DNA from: Achromobacter xylosoxidans A8 | GTDB lineage: Bacteria > Pseudomonadota > Gammaproteobacteria > Burkholderiales > Burkholderiaceae_B | NCBI RefSeq assembly: GCF_000165835.1 | Contig: NC_014640.1 | Coordinates: 5,084,001-5,148,000, forward strand | Reading direction: 5' to 3' | Length of the DNA: 64,000 nt | In this document: in pieces, positions 7,961 to 16,913 of the stretch | Position numbering within the stretch: position 1 is the first letter of the stretch | Layout of the letters: every line of letters begins with the position of its first letter | Made by a program: the position numbers and the translations under genes | The notes under the pieces: model-generated | Told to the model about the DNA's origin: nothing | What the model saw: the letters and a program-made list of their open reading frames with translations, nothing else | Databases searched by the model: none

Positions 7961-8944
7961 TCATTCGGGCTGTATGCCCGCCATTCTGACCGCGTCGCCC
8001 CAGCGCCTGACCTCCTGCCCCAGGTATGCCTGGAACTCGGCGGGCGAAGAACTGCGCAGGTCCACGCCCTGCGCCGTGAACGGTCCGGCAATGGCCGGAT
8101 CGCGCACCGCCGCGGCCACCGCCTGGTTCAGGCGCTGGATCACCGACTGCGGCGTGGCGGCCGGTGCCAGCACGCCTTGCCAGGTGCTCATCGTAAGGTC
8201 CTGCAGGCCCGCTTCGCTCAACGTGGGCACCTGCGGCAGCGCGGGCGAACGCTCTGCGCCGGTCACGGCCAGCGCCTTGACCCTGCCGTCGCGGATGTAG
8301 GGCAGCGCCGAGCTTATCGCGTCCACCATGAATTGCACCTGGCCGCCCAGCATCGCCACCATGGCCGGATTGGTGCCCTTGAACGGAATGCCCACGGCGC
8401 GCGTGCCGGTGGCATGCAGGAACAACGCCACGCTCAGATGCGTAATGTTGCCGACGCCGCCGGTCCCATAGCTGAGCGCATCGGGCCGCGCCTTGAGGTA
8501 GGCGATGAACTCCTTGGTGTCCTGGGGCGGCAAGGCCTTGGTCGTCATCAGCACCAGCGGGATCGAGGCCGTCAGCCCCACCGGCGCGAAATCGCGCAGG
8601 GGGTCATAGGGCAATTGCCGGTACAGCGCGGGGCTGATCGCCAGGCCGGACGAGTGGTACAGCAGCGTGTAGCCATCGGGCCGGGCGCGTGCCACGGTTT
8701 CACCAGCGATGTTGCCGCTGGCGCCGGTCTTGTTCTCGACGATCACGGGCTGGCCCAGTTCGCGCGCCACATGCTGCGCCACGGCCCGGGCCAAAACATC
8801 CGTCGGACCTCCCGCCGCGTAGGGCAGGATCAAGCGCAAGGGCTGCGCCGGCCACGCCGCCGTGTTCGCGATGGCGGCGCGCGCCAGCGGCAAACCGGCA
8901 AGCGCGCCTAAAGCGGCCACCAGTGTTCTTCTCCTTGTCTGCAT
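7961..8944 (-). CDS. Bug/TctC-family periplasmic carboxylate-binding protein
   Basis: A 327-residue Bug protein. The N-terminus MQTRRRTLVAALGALAGLPLARA is an arginine-rich export signal, possibly for the Tat pathway. Mature-domain motifs are PLRLILPYAAGGPTDVLAR, VENKTGASGNIAGE and PYDPLRDFAPVGLT. A very strong GGAGGAG ribosome site precedes the ATG. It lies 63 bases upstream of the previous Bug gene and downstream of the hydratase gene. Two Bug genes in one operon suggest two related substrates or stereoisomers; this is inference. Confidence 0.93.
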   Translation of the reverse strand: MQTRRRTLVAALGALAGLPLARAAIANTAAWPAQPLRLILPYAAGGPTDVLARAVAQHVARELGQPVIVENKTGASGNIAGETVARARPDGYTLLYHSSGLAISPALYRQLPYDPLRDFAPVGLTASIPLVLMTTKALPPQDTKEFIAYLKARPDALSYGTGGVGNITHLSVALFLHATGTRAVGIPFKGTNPAMVAMLGGQVQFMVDAISSALPYIRDGRVKALAVTGAERSPALPQVPTLSEAGLQDLTMSTWQGVLAPAATPQSVIQRLNQAVAAAVRDPAIAGPFTAQGVDLRSSSPAEFQAYLGQEVRRWGDAVRMAGIQPE

Positions 8945-9016
8945 GGGTCTCCTCCTTGTATCGCCTCGTTATAGGTTGCGCGCCGGCGAGGCTGCCGTGG
9001 CCAGGGCCGGAGCCGC

Positions 9017-9802
9017 TCAGCCGCGCGTCTTGTCCAGATACGCGTCCAGTGCGCTGGCGTGCTCTTGCGTGTGGTGCGCCAAGGCCTGGAAGCCTGCTGA
9101 TAGCTCCAGCAAGGTGTCCAGCCGCGTGTGCTGACCCTCGCGCAACAGCCGCTTGGTCAGGCGCAGCGCGTGGCCGGAATGCTGGGCAATCTCCTGCGCC
9201 AACGCCATCGCGGCCGGCAGCAGCCCCTCCTGGCTGAGCACCTGCGAGACCAGCCCCATATCGAGCGCCTCGGCAGCACCGACGCTGCGGCCGGTGAACG
9301 CCAGTTCGCAGGCGCGCGACATGCCGACCACCCGCGGCAGCAGCCAGGCGCCGCCGTCTCCCGGCGTCAGGCCCAGCTTGACGAAGCTCTCGGCAAAACG
9401 CGCTTCTTCGGCGGCCAGGCGCATATCGCACATGCACGCCAGATCGCAGCCCGCGCCGATGGCCGGTCCATTGACCGCCGCGATCGTCGGCACTTCCAGA
9501 TTGCACAGGGCCAGCGGCACGCGCTGAATGCCGTCGCGGTAGGCTTGGCGGCTGCGCACCGGCTCCCCCAGCCCGGCGCCGACCGCCGCCGACAGGGTCT
9601 TGAGATTGCCGCCGGAAGAGAACACACCGTGCGCACCGGTAAGCACCACGGCGCGCACCGACATGTCGGCGTTGATCTCCGCGCAGACATCCACCAGCGC
9701 GTCGATCGCGTCGGGATCGGACAACGCGTTGCGCGTGGCCGCGCGGTCCATGGTCAGGAGCAGCACGGCGCCATGGCGCTCGCGTTTCAGGAAATCAGTC
9801 AT
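9017..9802 (-). CDS. Enoyl-CoA hydratase/isomerase (crotonase) family protein
   Basis: A 261-residue crotonase-fold enzyme. The first oxyanion-hole segment is HGVFSSGGNLKTL. The second block is GPAIGAGCDLACMCDMRLAAEEARFAE and SFVKLGLTPGDGGAWLLPRVVG. The exact positions of the two hydratase glutamates are not conserved in an obvious way, so hydratase, isomerase or another crotonase activity is possible. GGAG precedes the ATG at 9802. It overlaps the CoA transferase gene by 8 bases, so translation is probably coupled, and the product is likely the next step after CoA activation. Confidence 0.88.
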   Translation of the reverse strand: MTDFLKRERHGAVLLLTMDRAATRNALSDPDAIDALVDVCAEINADMSVRAVVLTGAHGVFSSGGNLKTLSAAVGAGLGEPVRSRQAYRDGIQRVPLALCNLEVPTIAAVNGPAIGAGCDLACMCDMRLAAEEARFAESFVKLGLTPGDGGAWLLPRVVGMSRACELAFTGRSVGAAEALDMGLVSQVLSQEGLLPAAMALAQEIAQHSGHALRLTKRLLREGQHTRLDTLLELSAGFQALAHHTQEHASALDAYLDKTRG

Positions 9803-11030
9803 GGGCAGCTCCGGTCACTGCGGCAGCGTCGGGCGCCATCGAGGTCACGCCATCCCGCAGCAACGCGGCAATGGTTTCATCCGGGTAGCCCGCCTCCTTC
9901 AGCACTTCGACGCTGTGCTCTCCCAACCGCGGCGCCGGCCGCGACGGCGCGGGCGGCGTGCCGGACCAGCGCGACGGCACCGCCATGGTGCGCAGCTTGC
10001 CCTCGCTGGGATGCTCGACGGTGTTGAAGAATCCGATGGCCTCCAGCTGCGGATCGCGCAGCAGCGACTCCACGGTGTGCATGGGCATGGCCGGAATATC
10101 CGCCGCCTCGAACGCTTCCAGCCATTCCTCGGTGGTGCGCTTGGCGATCTCATCCGACACCAGCCGGTAGATCGCATGGATGTGCTGGGTGCGGGTGCCG
10201 ATGTCGCGGAACCTGGGATCGGCGGACTCGCGCCCAGGCTGCCCGATCAACTCGAAAAATGCCGCCCATTGCTTGTCGGCATAGATCAGCACGCAGATGT
10301 GGCCGTTCAGCGTCGCATAGGGGCGCCGGTCCGCGTTCAGTATCCGCGGATATCCGGCAGGCCCCAGCGGCGGCTCGAAGGACTGGCCCGCCATGTGGTC
10401 GCCTAGTATCAGCTGCGCCATGGTCTCGAACATGGGCACGTCGATGGCCTGGCCCTGGCCCGTCCGCGCCCGGTGGTACAAGCCGGCGCTGACCGCGTTG
10501 GCCGCGCTGATGCCCACGATGCGGTCGGCGATGGCGCTGGGCGCGTAGCGCGGCGTTTCGCCGCCAGCCTGGACCGACAGCGCCGGTATGCCCACCGCGC
10601 CCTGGATCAAGTCGTCGTACGCGGCACGCGCCGCATAGGGACCGCGCTGGTCGTAGCCGTACACGCCCACGTACAGGATGGCGGGATTGACCTGCGCCAG
10701 TTCCTGGTACGACAGCCCCAGCCGCGCCATCGCCTGGGGCCGCACGTTGTAGATCAGGACGTCGCAGGTGGCCGCCAATTTCAGCAGCGCGTCGCGGCCC
10801 GCTGGCTGCTTCAGGTCCAGCACCACGCTGCGCTTGCTGCGGTTGGCATGCAGAAAGATGCCGCCCATGCCTGGATGGCGCGCCGGGCCGATGCCGCGCA
10901 CGTTATCGCCGGCCGGGGGCTCGACCTTGATCACGTCCGCGCCCAGGTCTCCCAATATCTGCGTGGCATAGGGACCCATCAGCACCGTCGTGACATCGAG
11001 GATGCGCACGCCTTCCAATGGGCCGCTCAT
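9795..11030 (-). CDS. CaiB/BaiF class III CoA transferase
   Basis: A class III (CaiB/BaiF) transferase of 411 residues, which would move CoA to a carboxylic acid. The N-terminal signature is GVRILDVTTVLMGPYATQILGDLGADVIKVE, followed by RSKRSVVLDLKQPAGR. The ATG at 11030 (MSGPLEGV) is preceded by GAGGAG and is preferred over a longer upstream start. It is the first gene of the operon with a hydratase and two Bug proteins. A LysR-type box nearly identical to that at 5947 lies about 150 bases upstream, so it is probably regulated by the LysR protein at 5992. Confidence 0.92.
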   Translation of the reverse strand: MSGPLEGVRILDVTTVLMGPYATQILGDLGADVIKVEPPAGDNVRGIGPARHPGMGGIFLHANRSKRSVVLDLKQPAGRDALLKLAATCDVLIYNVRPQAMARLGLSYQELAQVNPAILYVGVYGYDQRGPYAARAAYDDLIQGAVGIPALSVQAGGETPRYAPSAIADRIVGISAANAVSAGLYHRARTGQGQAIDVPMFETMAQLILGDHMAGQSFEPPLGPAGYPRILNADRRPYATLNGHICVLIYADKQWAAFFELIGQPGRESADPRFRDIGTRTQHIHAIYRLVSDEIAKRTTEEWLEAFEAADIPAMPMHTVESLLRDPQLEAIGFFNTVEHPSEGKLRTMAVPSRWSGTPPAPSRPAPRLGEHSVEVLKEAGYPDETIAALLRDGVTSMAPDAAAVTGAAHD

Positions 11031-11161
11031 GCGCCGCTCCTCGAATGCCCTGCCAGGACGCGCGGCCCGGATATCCTGCAAGCACCACTTTCAAACATGA
11101 CAGCTCCCATTCCAGAATGCCTTGCCGGACATCCTAGGTAAGAAGCGCGCACGCCGGAAAT

Positions 11162-11195
11162 ACTATATTTGGGTCAGCCGATACATCGAAAATAT
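11162..11195 (-). promoter_or_regulatory. Candidate LysR-activated promoter of the CoA-transferase operon
   Basis: The 15-mer at 11181-11195 (ATACATC-GA-AAATAT) matches 13 of 15 bases of the one at 5947-5961 and has the T-N11-A form of LysR sites. On the minus strand, TATAGT (11167-11162) is a good -10, and the box overlaps the poor -35 position 17 bases away. This is the usual layout of a LysR-activated promoter. The expected leader is about 125 bases. Confidence 0.5.
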
Positions 11196-11239
11196 TGGTG
11201 CGGATCCCTCCCCGGGCCGCGTCGCGATGCCCGCAAGCA

Positions 11240-12217
11240 TCAGGGCGAGCCGCCGCCGACCAGGCGCGCCAGTTCCCCATATCGCACCGCCTCGGCCTGT
11301 ATCGTCCGCGTAAACTCCTTGCTCCCGGCGCCCACCACCTCGCCGCCGCTCTGCTGGGCGAGCTGCGCGCGTAGCGCCGGATCGTCCATGACCTGCCGCA
11401 TCATGTCTTCAAGCTTGCCTGCCACGGCAGGGGGCGTTTTGGCATGAATGGCAAAGCCTATGAAAATGTATAGGGAGTAGCCCGGATAGCCGGCTTCCTG
11501 CACCGTCGCCACCTCGGGCAACAGCGGATGACGCTGGTCCCCCGCCACCGCCAGCGCACGGATTTTTCCCGAAGCGACCAAGGGCGCGGCGCCGGCAATG
11601 TCGATCAGCGCCAGGTCCACCGATCCGCCCACCACATCCGCCACCGCCTGCGCAGCACCCTTGTACGGCACCTGGTTGAAGTCCACGCCCGCGCGCCTGG
11701 CCAGGTCGAGCGCGCCTAGGCGATAGCTGTTGCCGTAGGTAGCCAGGCTGACACCGCCCTTGTCGCGACGGGCCGCAGCCACCACGTCGCCCAGGCTCTT
11801 GTAGGGCGAGCTCTCGGACGCGACCAGCACGGCCACGTGACGGGTCACGTTAAGCACGGGCAGCAGATCCTCGGGCCGGTACGGCAAGTCCTTCACGAAC
11901 AAGGGGTTGATCACCGTCGCGCTGGGGCTGATCAACACCACGGTATAGCCATCGGCCGGCGCGCTCAGCGCCACTTGGGTACCTAGCGAGAGCTCGGCGC
12001 CGGGCCGGTTCTCCACCAGCGTGGACTGGCCCGCCACCTTGCGCAGGTGCTCGGCGAAGGTACGCGTCATCGTGTCGCCACTGCTGCCGGGACCGATGGG
12101 CACGATGAAACGTATGGGACGCGAAGGATAGGCATCGGCGGCTACGGCGGACATCGAAGCAAGCAGTGCGACGCAGGCGAGCACAGCAGCGCGCCACGCA
12201 GTTCTGGCAACGGACAT
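11240..12217 (-). CDS. Bug/TctC-family periplasmic carboxylate-binding protein
   Basis: A 325-residue Bug receptor with a signal peptide ending near SAVAADAYP. Family motifs are YPSRPIRFIVPIGPGSSGDTMTR, VENRPGAELSLGTQVA and PYRPEDLLPVLNVT. AGGAGAC precedes the ATG. It lies 76 bases downstream of a LysR gene on the same strand, so the two may be cotranscribed. Its link to the divergent operon at 13643-21514 is inferred from position; that operon carries its own Bug gene. Confidence 0.92.
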   Translation of the reverse strand: MSVARTAWRAAVLACVALLASMSAVAADAYPSRPIRFIVPIGPGSSGDTMTRTFAEHLRKVAGQSTLVENRPGAELSLGTQVALSAPADGYTVVLISPSATVINPLFVKDLPYRPEDLLPVLNVTRHVAVLVASESSPYKSLGDVVAAARRDKGGVSLATYGNSYRLGALDLARRAGVDFNQVPYKGAAQAVADVVGGSVDLALIDIAGAAPLVASGKIRALAVAGDQRHPLLPEVATVQEAGYPGYSLYIFIGFAIHAKTPPAVAGKLEDMMRQVMDDPALRAQLAQQSGGEVVGAGSKEFTRTIQAEAVRYGELARLVGGGSP

Positions 12218-12293
12218 GGTTTCGTCTCCTGGGGTTCTTGTGGCCTGTCACGATAGCGACAAGAACTCCGCCGTGCCATGCGGGAACCGACGA

Positions 12294-13298
12294 TCAGCTA
12301 TGCACGGTCTGGACAGCCGTCTGCCATGCCTTGGCCCAGCGCGCTTCACGCATCTGCGCGGCCTGCTGCAATCGGACGAAGTGCTCTGCCAGCACCGCAA
12401 CCAGGCAACGTTCGACCGCCAGGCTGGCGCGGTTGATGCGGTGCTTGGCGCCGGTGGCGCAGAAGGTGTGCAGCGTGAGCGCCGGTTCAACGATGCGGGA
12501 AATCGCCAGGTCGCCCTCGTCCAGGTAGTCCTCGATGCGATGCACCTGGGTGATGGCATGGCGGCCGCAGCGGCGCACTACCTCGCGGATCATCGCGCCG
12601 GAGTTGATCTCCAATTCCGCGCGCAGCTCCAGCTGCATGTCGCGGGTGCGTTCGCGCACCACCGCCTCCACCGGATTGGGTGAAGGCGGCATCACGATGG
12701 ACAGGCCGTTCAATGCGGCCAGCGGCACGGTGGGATCGCGCAGCAGCGGCGAGTCGCGCCGGCCCAGCAGCACCAGGTCGGACGAGAACAGGCGTTGCGC
12801 CTGGGCGGGCGGCTCGGCTTGATAGCTGTTGAAAACACCGATATCGAGCTTGCCCGCCGCCAACCTGTCCATTACGTCGCGGCTGTAGCTCTCGTGGATG
12901 ACCAGGTGGATCCGGGGAAACTGCGACGAGATGCGGTTCACCAGCATCGACACGGGACCTTCCGCGGCCCAGCGCGGCAATGCGATCTCCACGGTACCCG
13001 AGGGCTGCTCGTTGGTGGAGGACGCCAGTTCCAGGAAGCCGGTGGCGCCGTCCAGCAGCCCCCGCGCCACCGGCAGCAGCGCCACGCCCAGTTCGGTCAG
13101 CAGCACGCCACGGCCGGTGCGGTTGAACAAGCGCCCGCCCAGCAGCTCTTCCAGTTCCAATACGCGCCGGCTCAGCATGGACTGCGAGCATCCTCGCAGC
13201 ACCGCCGCCTGCGAAAAACTGCCCGACTCCGCAGTCGCGACGAAAGCGGACACGTTCTCTATCTTCAGCTCATCGGCTGCGCGGACCACCAGTTTCAC
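12294..13298 (-). CDS. LysR-family transcriptional regulator
   Basis: A 334-residue LysR protein. The winged helix-turn-helix is at about residues 10-70 (VSAFVATAESGSFSQAAVLRGCSQSMLSRRVLELEELLGG), followed by the effector-binding domain (TVEIALPRWAAEGPVSML, IVMPPSPNPVEAVV). It starts with GTG at 13298, supported by AGGAGAC at good spacing. It is divergent from the SDR-MaoC-thiolase operon and is its most likely regulator. It is not close to the other two LysR proteins of the window, which resemble each other. Confidence 0.9.
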   Translation of the reverse strand: MKLVVRAADELKIENVSAFVATAESGSFSQAAVLRGCSQSMLSRRVLELEELLGGRLFNRTGRGVLLTELGVALLPVARGLLDGATGFLELASSTNEQPSGTVEIALPRWAAEGPVSMLVNRISSQFPRIHLVIHESYSRDVMDRLAAGKLDIGVFNSYQAEPPAQAQRLFSSDLVLLGRRDSPLLRDPTVPLAALNGLSIVMPPSPNPVEAVVRERTRDMQLELRAELEINSGAMIREVVRRCGRHAITQVHRIEDYLDEGDLAISRIVEPALTLHTFCATGAKHRINRASLAVERCLVAVLAEHFVRLQQAAQMREARWAKAWQTAVQTVHS

Positions 13299-13642
13299 TT
13301 TCTGTCTCCTGCCAGGACGGGACAGCCTGCGTTTACTTTTTTGATCATATCAGGGCGTATCGCGGCCGCTCGCCATGGCACGGCGCCGGGCTGCGGGTGC
13401 TGCGCCGCGCCATGGCGGATGCGTCCTCGCGCTCAGCCATGACGGATCGGGATCAACCCGAAGCAGGTCCGGGATCGTTCTTGCTGCCGCGCAACACGGA
13501 CCGGATCGCGAGGGACGCGCCGCAGCGTTGCCGATCCTGCATACCTGCCATCCGCTGCGTGTGCTTACCCGGCTTGCCAGCCATGCCTACAGTTGGCGCA
13601 TCCCGATTCCGGGTGGATGCATCAACCTGCCGAGGAGATGAA
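13299..13642. promoter_or_regulatory. Divergent intergenic region with a candidate LysR site
   Basis: These 344 bases separate the LysR gene (minus) from the SDR operon (plus). The AT-rich stretch 13335-13355 holds a TGAT-N3-ATCA inverted repeat (13342-13352) after a run of T. This is the best candidate for the regulator site. The remaining roughly 280 bases up to the SDR gene are GC-rich. An open frame runs in phase into the SDR gene from upstream, but it lacks a convincing start signal and its translation looks like non-coding sequence. Confidence 0.4.
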
Positions 13643-14560
13643 ATGGCTGGAGTTCTTGAAGGGAAAGTCGTGCTTGTGACCGGCGCCGGCCGCGGCGTCG
13701 GCCGCGAAATCGCCCTGCTGGCGGCGCGCGAAGGCGCGGCGGTCGTGGTCAACGATCTGGGTGGCAGTCCGAACGGCGAAGGCGCGGGAACGCTGGATCC
13801 GGCCTCCGAAGTGGTCGCGGAAATCCGCCAGGCAGGCGGTCGCGCCGTCGCCAACGGCGACAGCGTGTCCGACCCGGAAGCGGCGGCGCGCATGGTGCAG
13901 GCCGCTGTCGACAACTTCGGACGGCTGGACGGCGTGGTCAACAACGCCGGCATCCTGCGCGACCGGATGTTCCACAAGATGAGCAGCGTGGACTGGCAGC
14001 AGGTCATCGACGTGCATCTGCAAGGCGCCTACAACGTCAGCCGCGCCGCTGCGGCAATGTTCCGCGAACAGCAATCCGGCGCTTACGTGCACATGACCTC
14101 GGCAGCCGGCCTGGTAGGCAACATCGGCCAGGCCAATTACTCGGCGGCGAAGCTCGGCATCGTCGGCATCTCGCGTTCCATTGCGCTGGAAATGGAGCGT
14201 TGCAACGTACGTTCCAACTGCGTGTCGCCGTGGGCCTGGAGCCGCCTCATCGGTACCCTGCCCGATGAAACCGAAGAGCAGAAGCGCCGGCTGGAACGCT
14301 TCAAGCAGATGACCGCCGACAAGATCGCGCCCATGGTCGTGTACCTGCTGTCGGACCTGGCCGCCGGCGTGAGCGGCCAGATCTTCGGCGTGCGCAAGAA
14401 CGAGATCATGCTGTTCAGCCAGCCGCGGCCGGTGCGCAGCGTGCATCGCTCGGAAGGCTGGACCGTCGAGACCATCGCCGAACATGCGATTCCCGCGATG
14501 CAGCCCAGCCTGGTGCCGCTGGAAAGCGCGCGCGAGGCTTTTGCCTGGACTCCGGTATGA
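13643..14560 (+). CDS. Short-chain dehydrogenase (MFE-2-like 3-hydroxyacyl-CoA dehydrogenase)
   Basis: A 305-residue SDR resembling the dehydrogenase unit of peroxisomal multifunctional enzyme 2. It has the NAD-binding motif TGAGRGVG (13-20), NDLGG (38-41), NNAG (100-103) and a complete catalytic set Ser153, Tyr166, Lys170 (YSAAK). The ATG at 13643 has GAGGAG upstream. The next gene encodes a MaoC hydratase overlapping by 4 bases, reproducing the dehydrogenase/hydratase-2 pair found fused in MFE-2. It probably oxidises (3R)-hydroxyacyl-CoA to 3-oxoacyl-CoA. Confidence 0.88.
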   Translation: MAGVLEGKVVLVTGAGRGVGREIALLAAREGAAVVVNDLGGSPNGEGAGTLDPASEVVAEIRQAGGRAVANGDSVSDPEAAARMVQAAVDNFGRLDGVVNNAGILRDRMFHKMSSVDWQQVIDVHLQGAYNVSRAAAAMFREQQSGAYVHMTSAAGLVGNIGQANYSAAKLGIVGISRSIALEMERCNVRSNCVSPWAWSRLIGTLPDETEEQKRRLERFKQMTADKIAPMVVYLLSDLAAGVSGQIFGVRKNEIMLFSQPRPVRSVHRSEGWTVETIAEHAIPAMQPSLVPLESAREAFAWTPV

Positions 14561-15444
14561 GGCCCGCCATGAGAATCGACCCCGACAAGCTGATGCAGCG
14601 CCGCTTCGAACCGGTGGAGCAAACCTACACCGCCAAGGACTCCATCCTGTACGCGCTGGGATTGGGCCTGGGCCGCGACCCGCTGGACGCGCGCGAGCTG
14701 CCCTTCGTCTACGAGGACCGTCAATTGGCCGTGCCGACCCAGGCCGCGGTGCTGGGATACCCCGGCTTCTGGATGAAGGAACCGGATACCGGCATAGACT
14801 GGCGCCGCGTGCTGCACGCCAGCCAGTCGGTGCAGCTGCATCGCCCCCTGGCGCCGGCCGGCACCGTCATCGGCCGCACCCGGATCAAGGACATCCTCGA
14901 CAAGGGGCCCGACGTGGGCGCGCTGTTCTTCGTGGAGCGCACCCTGGAAACGCGCGACGGCGCCCTGCTGGCCACCGTGGAACAGGCGGTGATGGCGCGC
15001 GGCAATGGCGGCTTCGGCGGCGCCAGCGGCCCGTCACCGGCGGCGGTCAAGCTGCCTGAAAACACGCCCGAGCATGTCTGCGACCTGCCCACGCTGACGT
15101 CCCAGGCCTTGCTCTACCGCTTGTCGGGCGACTTCAATCCCCTGCACGCAGATCCCGAAGTCGCCCGCGCGGGCGGCTTCGACCGGCCCATCCTGCATGG
15201 CCTCTGCACTTACGGCATTGCCTGCCACGGGCTGCTGCGCATGCTGTGCGATTACGAGCCGGCCAGGCTGAAGCGCATCGACGTGCGCTTCAGCGCGCCG
15301 GTCTATCCGGGCGAGACCATCCGCGTCGAGGCCTGGGGCGCCAGCGGCGAGGTGCGTTTCCGCGCCACGGCATTGGAGCGCCAGAAGGTGGTGCTCAACA
15401 ATGGACTGGCCATCATCGACCCGCCGCAAGGAGCCCGCGCATGA
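14557..15444 (+). CDS. MaoC-like enoyl-CoA hydratase 2 (double hot-dog)
   Basis: A 295-residue double hot-dog protein of the hydratase-2 type, which would add water to trans-2-enoyl-CoA giving (3R)-hydroxyacyl-CoA. The catalytic dyad is intact: Asp192 and His197 in LSGDFNPLHADPEVARAGG. The N-terminal half is the non-catalytic hot-dog domain. The first ATG overlaps the SDR stop (ATGA); an ATG at 14569 with GAGG upstream is also possible. It works in series with the SDR upstream. The downstream gene overlaps it by 4 bases. Confidence 0.9.
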   Translation: MRPAMRIDPDKLMQRRFEPVEQTYTAKDSILYALGLGLGRDPLDARELPFVYEDRQLAVPTQAAVLGYPGFWMKEPDTGIDWRRVLHASQSVQLHRPLAPAGTVIGRTRIKDILDKGPDVGALFFVERTLETRDGALLATVEQAVMARGNGGFGGASGPSPAAVKLPENTPEHVCDLPTLTSQALLYRLSGDFNPLHADPEVARAGGFDRPILHGLCTYGIACHGLLRMLCDYEPARLKRIDVRFSAPVYPGETIRVEAWGASGEVRFRATALERQKVVLNNGLAIIDPPQGARA

Positions 15445-16913
15445 GGGGCATACTTTCCTTCGGCGCCTACATTCCGCGCCTGCGCCTGCAGCGCGAGGCG
15501 ATCGTGCGCAGCCATTCCTGGTACGACGCGTCGCTGGCGGCGCATCGCGCCGGCCAACGCGCCATGTGCGGCTTCGATGAGGACGCCGTCACCATGGCGG
15601 TGGAAGCGGCGCGCGACTGCCTGAGCGGGACCGAAGCACGCGAGGTCGACGACCTGCTGCTGGCCTCGACCTCGCTGCCCTATGCCAGCCGGCTGAACGC
15701 CAGCATCGTGGCGCAGGCCTTGAATCTGACCGAGAACGTCGGCGCCATCGACGTCGCGTCCTCGCAGCGCGGCGCGACCTCTGCCTTGATGCAGGCGCTG
15801 CGCGGAGGCGCCGGACGCCATGCGCTGGTCGTGGCGAGCGATCGCCGCAAGGCCAAGGTGGCCAGCGCGCAGGAGCTCCTGTATGGCGATGCCGCCGGCG
15901 CGGTACTGGTGGGCGACGGCGCAGCCATCGCCGAGCCCCTGGCGCTGGAGAGCCGCACCATCGACATGGCCGACCACTATCGGGGCGCGAACGCTGCCAC
16001 CGACACCTACTGGGAAGAGCGCTGGATACGCGAGGAAGGCCATGGCGCGCAGATTCCGCAAGCCATTTCGGCGGCGCTGCGCCGGGCCGGCCTGAAACCC
16101 GGCCAGGTGGACACGCTGTGCGTGGCGCTGCCCCAAAAGGGCGCGGCGCAGCGGATCGCCAAGCTGGCCGGCATCGCGCCCGAACGCGTGCACGACACGC
16201 TGGCGGCCACGGTGGGCAACGCCGGCTGCGCCCATCCGTTGCTGATGCTGGCGCATGCGCTGGGCGCGGCGGAACCCGGCCAAGTGCTGGTGCTGGTGGC
16301 ATTCGGCCAGGGGGTCGACGTGCTGGTGCTGCGCACCACCCCGGCCCTGGCCGACCTGCCCCGCCGCCTGGGCGCGCAAGGCTGGCTGGCGCGCGGCAAG
16401 GCCGAGGACAACTACATGAAGTTCCTAGTTTTCAACGACCAGCTTCCTCTGGAGCGCGGCATGCGCGCCGACAACGACAAGCTCACCCCGCTGTCGGTCG
16501 AGTACCGCAACCGCAAGGCGGTGCACGGCTTCCTCGGCGGACGCTGCGGCGCTTGCGGCACGGCCCAGTGGCCGCGCACCGACGTATGCGTCAACCCCGC
16601 CTGCGGCGCCATCGGCACTCAGGAGGACCTGCCGTTTGCCGACACTCCGGCCCGGATCATGAGCTACACCGCGGACCGCCTGGCCTATACGCCCAATCCG
16701 CCGGCTTGCTACGGCATGGTGCAGTTCGAAGGCGGAGGCCGTCTGATGATGGACTACACCGACATGGACGAAGACGAACTGGCGGTGGGGCTGGCGCTGC
16801 GCATGAGCTTTCGCATCAAGGCGCAAGACGCCGCGCGCGGCTACACCCGCTATTTCTGGAAGGCGATGGTCGCCGACCTTACGGAGAACAGGCATGGCAA
16901 CAGGCATTCGTGA
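15441..16913 (+). CDS. Ketosynthase-III/HMG-CoA-synthase-like protein fused to a DUF35 zinc-ribbon/OB-fold domain
   Basis: A 490-residue two-domain protein. Residues 1 to about 320 have the thiolase fold of FabH/HMG-CoA synthase. Residues 325-490 are a DUF35 acyl-CoA-binding module with a zinc ribbon (Cys369, Cys372, Cys383, Cys388) and an OB-fold. In a by-eye alignment the nucleophile Cys of FabH falls on Gln109 (VASSQRGATSAL). The His of FabH falls on VALPQKG (229-234), which has no His; the Asn is kept (GNAGCAHP, Asn260). It is therefore probably not a normal condensing enzyme. AAGGAG precedes the ATG, which overlaps the MaoC stop. The next gene overlaps by 20 bases and encodes an SCP-x thiolase, the usual partner of DUF35 proteins. 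Confidence 0.82.
   Translation: MRGILSFGAYIPRLRLQREAIVRSHSWYDASLAAHRAGQRAMCGFDEDAVTMAVEAARDCLSGTEAREVDDLLLASTSLPYASRLNASIVAQALNLTENVGAIDVASSQRGATSALMQALRGGAGRHALVVASDRRKAKVASAQELLYGDAAGAVLVGDGAAIAEPLALESRTIDMADHYRGANAATDTYWEERWIREEGHGAQIPQAISAALRRAGLKPGQVDTLCVALPQKGAAQRIAKLAGIAPERVHDTLAATVGNAGCAHPLLMLAHALGAAEPGQVLVLVAFGQGVDVLVLRTTPALADLPRRLGAQGWLARGKAEDNYMKFLVFNDQLPLERGMRADNDKLTPLSVEYRNRKAVHGFLGGRCGACGTAQWPRTDVCVNPACGAIGTQEDLPFADTPARIMSYTADRLAYTPNPPACYGMVQFEGGGRLMMDYTDMDEDELAVGLALRMSFRIKAQDAARGYTRYFWKAMVADLTENRHGNRHS

Noticed and set aside
13397..13642. In-phase N-terminal extension of the SDR at 13643
   Set aside because: The translated segment lacks SDR similarity, and GAGGAG precedes the ATG at 13643, where the family starts.
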